A stretch of 15,950 nt of DNA, from positions 1-15,950 of the forward strand of contig CAIXUE010000241.1 in assembly GCA_903922545.1 (NCBI GenBank), given 5' to 3'. Shown here in pieces: positions 13,003 to 15,950 of the stretch. The notes under the pieces were generated by a model. It had not been told where the DNA came from. It saw only the letters and a list, made by a program, of their open reading frames with translations, and did not search any database. Both the position numbers and the translations under genes were made by a program. The stretch is from an uncultured Alphaproteobacteria bacterium. GTDB lineage: Bacteria; Pseudomonadota; Alphaproteobacteria; Micropepsales; Micropepsaceae. The first letter of the stretch is position 1, and each line of letters begins with the position of its first letter.

Positions 13003-13371
13003 CTAATCGCTGACCGGCACCTCAACAAGCGGGGCCAGAACCCATTGCAGGATCAGGGCCACGCCCAATCCGGTCATGGCGCCGATGGTGTTGGCGATAA
13101 AATCGAAAATATCGGGATCGCGGCCGGTATAGCCCTGAAGAATTTCCAGCACGCCGCCCAGCAGCACGATGCCGAAAATCGCCCTGGCCAGTCTTTGGCC
13201 CCGTTCCAGCACCATGGCCGCCATGGCGGCGAGGCCAAAATAGGCGGTGAAATGCTCAGCCTTGTCCCAACCGAATACCAGACTGAGATCGGGCGGATGG
13301 GGTGTGAGTTCGCCCCAAACAATAAGAAGCAGTCCTGGCCAGAACAGCCAGCGTGAAAAAAATCTCGTCAT
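13003..13371 (-). CDS. VanZ-like membrane protein
   Basis: The 122-residue protein has four predicted membrane segments and the VanZ-like pattern LTPHPPDLSLVFGWDKAEHFTAYFGLA, followed by GGVLEILQGYTGRDPDIFDFIANTIGA. The DKxxHF and GRxxxxxDxxANxxG elements define the family. VanZ proteins accompany some glycopeptide-resistance clusters, but most members are found outside them and have no known enzyme activity. The frame is open to a TTG at 13401; the ATG at 13371 (MTRFFSRWLFWPGLLLI) gives a normal N-terminus. A vanX-type dipeptidase lies 4 kb away, but nothing suggests a resistance operon. Confidence 0.88.
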   Translation of the reverse strand: MTRFFSRWLFWPGLLLIVWGELTPHPPDLSLVFGWDKAEHFTAYFGLAAMAAMVLERGQRLARAIFGIVLLGGVLEILQGYTGRDPDIFDFIANTIGAMTGLGVALILQWVLAPLVEVPVSD

Positions 13372-13465
13372 TGCTAAAAACCGAACCCTCCACACCGCCA
13401 AGCCCCTTTAACCGCCTGATCATCGTCAGTGATTGTGGCGGCTTTCCGGCAGTGGCGTGGATTTT

Positions 13466-14134
13466 CTAGGCCGAGCGCACATTGGCGACCAAGGCCTGCG
13501 GGATCGTCAGATGGACCGTGACGCCCAGATTGTCGGAATCAACCGCAAGCGCCGCACCCATTTCAGATGTAAGCGCGCGAATGACCCTGAAACCGACGCC
13601 GCCGTCTTTTTGCGGATCAAAGCCGACAGGCAGGCCGACGCCGTCATCGGCGATGCTGACACACAGTGTGCCGTCGTTTTTTGATTCGCATGCCACTGTT
13701 AACAATAATGGCGCGCCGGCCGGATGGGCATATTTCAGCGCATTGGTGAGAACTTCGCAGATGATCAGGGTAAGGGGCTGCACCAGCCTGGTCAGTACCA
13801 GGCATTCGCCGCCGTGATACGTGACCTTGAGCGGCTGCTGCTCCGAGGAAAAAGCCGTAACCAGATTGCTGCAGACATCGCGCAGATGCGGCGCGAGGGA
13901 GAGCGAACCCTCATTGGGCACATTGGCCAGCATGCGATGCAGCTGGCTGATCGTGGCGATACGCGCCGCGATGCCATCGAACATCATGCAAATTTCGGCA
14001 TTGCTGAAGGTCTGGGAATTTTTCCCGACCACACGGGCCTGCATCCGCACCAGCCCCCCAAGCAGGGACAAGCTGTTGGCCACACGGTGATTGGCTTCAG
14101 CGATCATGTCGGCGGGGTGAAGAGACTTGTCCAT
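13466..14134 (-). CDS. Sensorless HisKA_2-type sensor histidine kinase
   Basis: The 222-residue product is only a dimerisation/phosphoacceptor domain and an ATPase domain, with no membrane segment or PAS/GAF sensor. The HisKA_2 box EANHRVANSLSLLGGLVRMQAR places the phosphoacceptor at H16. The ATPase has the N-box ICEVLTNALKYAHPAG (N131), DDGVGL (about 163-168) and GGVGFRVIRALTSEMGA. Kinases of this class feed alphaproteobacterial response regulators such as PhyR or stand-alone receivers. Being sensorless, it probably works through a partner. I chose the ATG at 14134 because GGAGG lies five bases before it; the ATG at 14146 would place that GGAGG inside the gene. It diverges from the small ribbon-helix-helix gene. 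Confidence 0.85.
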   Translation of the reverse strand: MDKSLHPADMIAEANHRVANSLSLLGGLVRMQARVVGKNSQTFSNAEICMMFDGIAARIATISQLHRMLANVPNEGSLSLAPHLRDVCSNLVTAFSSEQQPLKVTYHGGECLVLTRLVQPLTLIICEVLTNALKYAHPAGAPLLLTVACESKNDGTLCVSIADDGVGLPVGFDPQKDGGVGFRVIRALTSEMGAALAVDSDNLGVTVHLTIPQALVANVRSA

Positions 14135-14312
14135 GGGGACCTCCATCGGGCCCCAAGCTGCGCTCTTTTGGAAAGCCGCGCAAATATATTTTCATTACAG
14201 ATCAATGGCTTACGTTAGTAATCGGCGACTTTTGTACTCTTTATGCCGTTGCTATAAAGGCCCTAAAACGGATATCTTGAGCGCGTTGGGAACTTTGGGA
14301 CCTCTAGGCTCT

Positions 14313-14329
14313 TTACTCACAGTGAGTAA
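14313..14329. promoter_or_regulatory. Perfect 17-bp palindrome, candidate operator
   Basis: TTACTCACAGTGAGTAA is an exact inverted repeat with a one-base centre. It lies 19 bp before the ATG of the ribbon-helix-helix-like gene and inside an AT-rich intergenic stretch (14147-14348). No T-run follows, so it is not a terminator. It is a good candidate for a dimeric regulator's binding site, perhaps the adjacent small protein (inference). Confidence 0.6.
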
Positions 14330-14348
14330 GGGGTGAGAGGGTTGTGAG

Positions 14349-14597
14349 ATGAATGATCTGACGCGCGGCGAGCGCCTGCAAATTATGTTGACGCCTGAGG
14401 AACTTACGGCCTTGGACAATTGGCGTTTTCAGCGCCGCATGCCCAGCCGCGCCGCAGCCGTGCGCGAACTTTTGAAGCGCGGCCTGGCGGCCGAAGGCTT
14501 CGACAGCGCCGATGGCGGCAGCAAATCCCAGGATTTTGGAGTCACCGGCAAATCCCACTCCAGCGGCCGCGACGAGCAGGACGGCCGGGACGAATAG
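14349..14597 (+). CDS. Small ribbon-helix-helix-like protein
   Basis: The 82-residue protein opens with RGERLQIMLTPEELTALDNW, a short strand and helix, and continues with RRMPSRAAAVRELLKRGLAAEGF. This is the strand-helix-helix pattern of Arc/MetJ-type DNA-binding proteins and of a small family common in alphaproteobacteria. The remaining third (about 52-82) is polar, Ser/Gly/Asp-rich and probably disordered. The predicted role is transcription regulation (inference). A GAGAGGG ribosome-binding stretch lies about ten bases before the ATG. The gene diverges from the sensorless kinase, and the palindrome at 14313-14329 sits in its leader. Confidence 0.8.
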   Translation: MNDLTRGERLQIMLTPEELTALDNWRFQRRMPSRAAAVRELLKRGLAAEGFDSADGGSKSQDFGVTGKSHSSGRDEQDGRDE

Positions 14598-14694
14598 CCG
14601 ATTCCGGCTTGCCTTTTGCCCATCCTACCCTTTAGAACCCGCGCTCTTTCGGGCCGCCCGGCTGGGCATGCCGTGGCGACCCATGAAAGCGACC

Positions 14695-14710
14695 GAGGGC
14701 CTTCGCCCTC
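14695..14710 (+). promoter_or_regulatory. Leader hairpin just before the rpmI ribosome-binding site
   Basis: GAGGGC-CTTC-GCCCTC forms a perfect 6-bp stem with a four-base loop, ending three bases before AGGAG (14714-14718). It could influence ribosome access to rpmI. Ribosomal protein L20 is known to control such operons in other bacteria, but that mechanism is not shown here. Confidence 0.45.
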
Positions 14711-14724
14711 CAGAGGAGAGCAAA

Positions 14725-14922
14725 ATGCCCAAGATGAAGACCAAGTCGGGCGCCAAAAAGCGCTTCAAATTCACTGCGAATGGCAAGATCAAGACCCACC
14801 AGGTCGGCAAGCGCCACCGGTTGATCAACAATTCGCCGGCCCGCACCCGCGACCTTCGCGGCACCGCGGTGCTGTCCGAATCCGAAACCCAGCGCGTCAA
14901 GCGCTGGATGCCGTACGGTTGA
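14725..14922 (+). CDS. rpmI: 50S ribosomal protein bL35
   Basis: The 65-residue protein is canonical bL35: MPKMKTKSGAKKRFKFTANG, HRLINNSPARTRDLRGTAVL and a C-terminal RWMPYG. AGGAG lies seven bases before the ATG. An open frame extends upstream but is not family-like. infC, which often precedes rpmI in other bacteria, is not adjacent here; the region from 14598 to the ATG holds only the leader hairpin. rplT follows after 14 bp. Confidence 0.98.
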   Translation: MPKMKTKSGAKKRFKFTANGKIKTHQVGKRHRLINNSPARTRDLRGTAVLSESETQRVKRWMPYG

Positions 14923-14936
14923 GGGGGAAATAGACC

Positions 14937-15287
14937 ATGTCACGCACACCCCGTTCCGTACCCAGCCGCGCGCGCCGCAAAAAGGTCCTCAAGCAGGTCA
15001 AGGGCCAGCGCGGACGCCGCAAGAACAACATCACCACGGCCAATGCCGCGGCCGACAAGGCGCTGCAGCACAATTATATCGGCCGCAAAGAGCGCAAGCG
15101 TAATTTCCGCGCTCTGTGGATCCAGCGCATCAACGCCGCCGTGCGCGAGCATGGCCTGACCTATAGCCGATTTATCTCCGGGCTTGGGGCGGCGGGCATC
15201 GCGTTGGACCGCAAGGTTCTTTCCGATCTGGCCATCCATGAGCCCGCCGCGTTCAAGGCTCTGGTGGATCAGGCGTCCAAGGCTTAA
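14937..15287 (+). CDS. rplT: 50S ribosomal protein bL20
   Basis: The 116-residue product is a normal bL20, an early-assembly 23S rRNA-binding protein. It shows the basic N-terminal tail ([21 protein letters not shown]) and the conserved core [21 protein letters not shown], ending with [17 protein letters not shown]. The start has a GAGGGGG ribosome-binding site. It is the second gene of the rpmI-rplT pair and sits 60 bp before pheS. In other bacteria L20 represses its own operon by binding a leader; the leader hairpin at 14695 may be relevant (inference). Confidence 0.98.
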   Translation: MSRTPRSVPSRARRKKVLKQVKGQRGRRKNNITTANAAADKALQHNYIGRKERKRNFRALWIQRINAAVREHGLTYSRFISGLGAAGIALDRKVLSDLAIHEPAAFKALVDQASKA

Positions 15288-15308
15288 TCAAATTCCACCA
15301 GGGCGAAT

Positions 15309-15327
15309 CGGGGGCCCAAAACCCCCG
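15309..15327 (+). terminator. Weak hairpin between rplT and pheS, possible terminator or attenuator
   Basis: CGGGGG (15309-15314) pairs with CCCCCG (15322-15327) around CCCAAAA. The stem is followed by GCTTTCCTTTT, a broken T-tract. This could attenuate transcription between the ribosomal genes and pheS. The short stem and interrupted T-tract keep confidence modest. Confidence 0.45.
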
Positions 15328-15347
15328 GCTTTCCTTTTGGAGTTTTG

Positions 15348-15950
15348 ATGACCGACAAGCTGCAATCCGAGTTACTCGCGCAGATCGCCGCCGCTGGCGA
15401 TGAGGCTGCGCTTGAGACCGTGCGCGTGGCCGCGCTGGGCAAGAAAGGCTCGATCAGCGAGCTTTTGAAATCGCTGGGCGGCATGAGCCCGGACGAGCGC
15501 AAGATTCAAGGCCCGCTTCTGAACGGATTGCGCGATGCGGTGAGCGAAGCCATTGCGGCGCGCAAAAGCCAGCTTGGCGATGCGGCGCTGGACGCGCGGC
15601 TGGCCGGTGAAAAGCTGGATGTTACGTTGCCCGCGCGCAGCGAGCCGCAAGGCAGCATCCATCCCATTTCCCAGGTGCTGGAAGAAATCACCGCCATCTT
15701 CGCCGATCTGGGCTTTGCCGTGGCGGAAGGCCCGGATGTGGAATTCGACGATTATAACTTCACCAAGCTGAACATTCCCGCCGATCATCCCAGCCGCCAG
15801 ATGCAGGACACATTCTATGTGGCGCCGCAGGGGGATGGCAGCGCCCATGTGCTGCGCACCCACACTTCACCCGTGCAGGTGCGGGTGATGCTGAACCAGA
15901 AGCCGCCCATCCGCATCATCTCGCCGGGCCGCACCTATCGCGTGGATTCC
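15348..15950 (+). CDS. pheS: Phenylalanyl-tRNA synthetase alpha subunit (3' part outside window)
   Basis: The first 201 residues are visible and the reading frame continues to the window edge. The N-terminal coiled-coil-type domain (about 1-100, with [20 protein letters not shown]) is followed by the start of the class II catalytic core: [49 protein letters not shown] and [13 protein letters not shown]. These are strong PheS signatures. PheS and PheT together charge tRNA-Phe. A GGAG lies seven bases before the ATG at 15348. The order rpmI-rplT-pheS is common in bacteria, and pheT would be expected just beyond the window. Confidence 0.97.
   Translation, partial: MTDKLQSELLAQIAAAGDEAALETVRVAALGKKGSISELLKSLGGMSPDERKIQGPLLNGLRDAVSEAIAARKSQLGDAALDARLAGEKLDVTLPARSEPQGSIHPISQVLEEITAIFADLGFAVAEGPDVEFDDYNFTKLNIPADHPSRQMQDTFYVAPQGDGSAHVLRTHTSPVQVRVMLNQKPPIRIISPGRTYRVDS

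Noticed and set aside
13003..13371. Glycopeptide-resistance cluster (VanX-type and VanZ-like genes in one window)
   Set aside because: The genes are 4 kb apart, on separate transcripts, without vanH, vanA, vanR or vanS relatives. Both families are common outside resistance clusters.
14289..14314. GGAAC-like -35 element of an EcfG (general stress) promoter before the ribbon-helix-helix gene
   Set aside because: GGAAC is present at 14289-14293, but the -10 at 16-17 bp reads TCTT or CTTT rather than CGTT, so I do not call it.
1..15950. CRISPR array or insertion sequence
   Set aside because: I see no regularly spaced repeats and no transposase frame. The repeats present are palindromic and tRNA-linked.

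Overview
The window looks like chromosomal DNA of a GC-rich alphaproteobacterium. The evidence is a RegB/RegA redox two-component pair with a SenC/SCO1 gene beside it, a HisKA_2-type sensor kinase, a lysine-rich histone-H1-like protein, and tight gene packing with many tail-to-tail overlaps. I cannot name the genus. Most genes are housekeeping or conserved accessory genes. The unusual content lies at the two tRNA genes and in a few degenerate enzyme relatives.

Layout. 1-1.4 kb (+): tail of an unidentified gene, a YjbR/MmcQ-type protein with a lysine-rich tail, and a PAP2-type membrane phosphatase. 1.4-3.35 kb (-): regB-regA, with senC divergent from regB (3.39-3.99 kb, +). 4.0-4.12 kb: an inverted pair of REP-like palindromes. 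4.13-5.31 kb (-): yggT-folD. 5.38-5.72 kb: tRNA-Ala(CGC), followed by a second, broken copy of its 3' end. 5.77-8.36 kb (+): a secreted FliL-like protein and a CHASE2-cyclase protein whose cyclase active site looks degenerate. 8.35-9.67 kb: a VanX-family dipeptidase (-) divergent from a shrunken DUF2817-like protein (+). 9.70-9.96 kb: tRNA-Arg(CCG), with the same kind of broken 3' copy and further palindromes. 9.98-11.05 kb (-): a MaoC-like dehydratase and a beta-carbonic anhydrase, with a good promoter. 11.18-11.98 kb: an H1-like protein (+) convergent with msrB (-) over a shared terminator. 12.03-13.37 kb (-): a DUF3828-like secreted protein, mscL and a VanZ-like protein. 13.47-14.60 kb: a sensorless HisKA_2 kinase (-) divergent from a small ribbon-helix-helix-like protein (+), with a perfect 17-bp palindrome just upstream of the latter. 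14.7 kb to the end (+): rpmI-rplT-pheS, with pheS cut by the window edge.

The most striking observation links the two tRNA loci, 4.2 kb apart. At each, the intact tRNA is followed by a second copy of its own 3' part, from the variable loop to CCA. In each copy the four T-loop bases 57-60 are replaced by a palindromic insert. The two inserts share a core of about 50 bp (46 of 51 aligned columns identical), although the tRNAs differ. This points to a small repeated element with a fixed preference for the tRNA T-loop, or to a conserved tRNA-associated terminator or processing module.
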